Positions 63,585-64,000 of a stretch of DNA of 64,000 nucleotides are shown piece after piece. A program made the position numbers and the translations under genes. How positions within the stretch are numbered: position 1 is the first letter of the stretch; each line of letters opens with the position of its first letter. The stretch is taken from assembly GCA_905182985.1 (NCBI GenBank), contig CAJJDN010000030.1, positions 30,682 through 94,681 on the forward strand, given 5' to 3'. Origin of the DNA: Paramecium sonneborni (taxonomy: Eukaryota > Ciliophora > Oligohymenophorea > Peniculida > Parameciidae). Under the pieces are notes generated by a model. It searched no databases, was not told the origin of the DNA, and worked only from the letters and a program-made list of their open reading frames with translations.

Positions 63585-64000
63585 ATGATTAAACCATTTA
63601 GAGGTACTGATGGAGCATAATATGCTCATAATTTTAAAAATACTTATCTATCTGAAGCAGAACTTTAGAAACCATCTAAAGAAGTAAGTGAATAGATTGC
63701 AATTCATACAAAAAAATAATTAGATTAAATGGTATTCTCAAAATAATGTGCAACTATGGGATAATTAAGAGCCTCAGATGGAGCTGCTTAATAATATATT
63801 AAATATACTCCAAAATAAGGAGAATAACAAACTGGATAAGAGAAAATTGTTAAGTAAAAATTTTTTTTTAATTTTAAAGAGTTTAAGCTTAGTAATTAGA
63901 TCCTATGGAACCTCCACGTTTTAAACATAAAAGAATTCCTAAAGGTCCAGGATCACCACCACCAATTTAAATGAGATCTCCACCAAGAAAATTAACTTTG
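63585..64000 (+). CDS. SNW/SKIP-family splicing factor (Prp45/SNW1), 5' part
   Basis: Partial: the gene runs off the window. Intron at 63854-63879 (26 nt). Visible features are YIKYTPKQGEQQTGQEKIVK, LDPMEPPRFKHKRIPKGPGS and MRSPPRKLTL, which match the start of the SKIP/SNW domain (DPMEPPRFK, IP.GP.SPP, HSP.RK.T). SNW1 is a core component of activated spliceosomes, fitting for a genome with many introns. The N-terminal 50 residues are divergent. Preceded 46 bp upstream by the bL27m stop. Confidence 0.92.

Overview
The window reads as ciliate macronuclear DNA, most likely from a Paramecium species. It is extremely AT-rich. Conserved proteins (Sec61 alpha, SBDS, eL37, a CDPK, a formin, ATG8) read through only if TAA and TAG are glutamine and TGA is the sole stop. 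Coding frames are cut by about 70 tiny introns of 20-35 nt, nearly all GTA...TAG or GTA...AAG, which is the Paramecium intron type; the Tetrahymena type is much longer. Genes were built by translating with that code and removing introns wherever the frame required it. In the intact models the summed exon length is an exact multiple of three. Gene spacing is often 30-300 bp and strands are mixed.

Layout. 1-7.6 kb: WD40/B-box-like protein, Rab GTPase, NAC-beta (BTF3), ribosomal eL37 and a Gln-rich coiled coil. 7.7-9.2 kb: a decayed stretch. 9.5-17.9 kb: CDPK, an acidic Gln-rich protein, a small helical protein, a TMEM222-like membrane protein, a coiled coil, a CHORD-like zinc protein, a B-box-like protein and an endosulfine-like protein. 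18-22.6 kb: a broken gene and two coiled-coil proteins. 22.7-25.8 kb: Sec61 alpha, followed across an N gap by a second copy of its 3' half. 26-31.7 kb: a giant multi-pass membrane protein. 32-38.1 kb: several ciliate proteins, a CCHC zinc-knuckle protein and an ATG8-like protein. 38.9-43.1 kb: diaphanous-type formin. 43.2-46.9 kb: two tandem Cache-type receptor-like proteins. 47.2-50 kb: small and coiled-coil proteins. 50-51.6 kb: a LITAF-domain protein and a secreted class 3 lipase. 52.6-55.4 kb: SBDS with a zinc-finger tail and a TPR protein. 55.2-57.3 kb: a tandem copy across a single N. 57.1-61.5 kb: a second giant membrane protein interrupted at homopolymers. 61.7-64 kb: coiled coil, mitochondrial bL27 and the 5' part of the SNW/SKIP splicing factor.

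There is no operon logic. The genes cover protein biogenesis (Sec61, NAC, eL37, SBDS, bL27m), calcium and phosphorylation signalling (CDPK, endosulfine-like), trafficking and autophagy (Rab, ATG8, LITAF), the cytoskeleton (formin) and ciliate-expanded membrane receptors. The most notable points are an endosulfine-like protein with two FDSADYF motifs, a compact CHORD-like module, an ATG8 homologue that already ends in glycine, giant PAS-like membrane proteins, a group of decayed gene remnants between genes, and two likely false duplications at assembly gaps. All calls come from reading the sequence by eye; no search was run.
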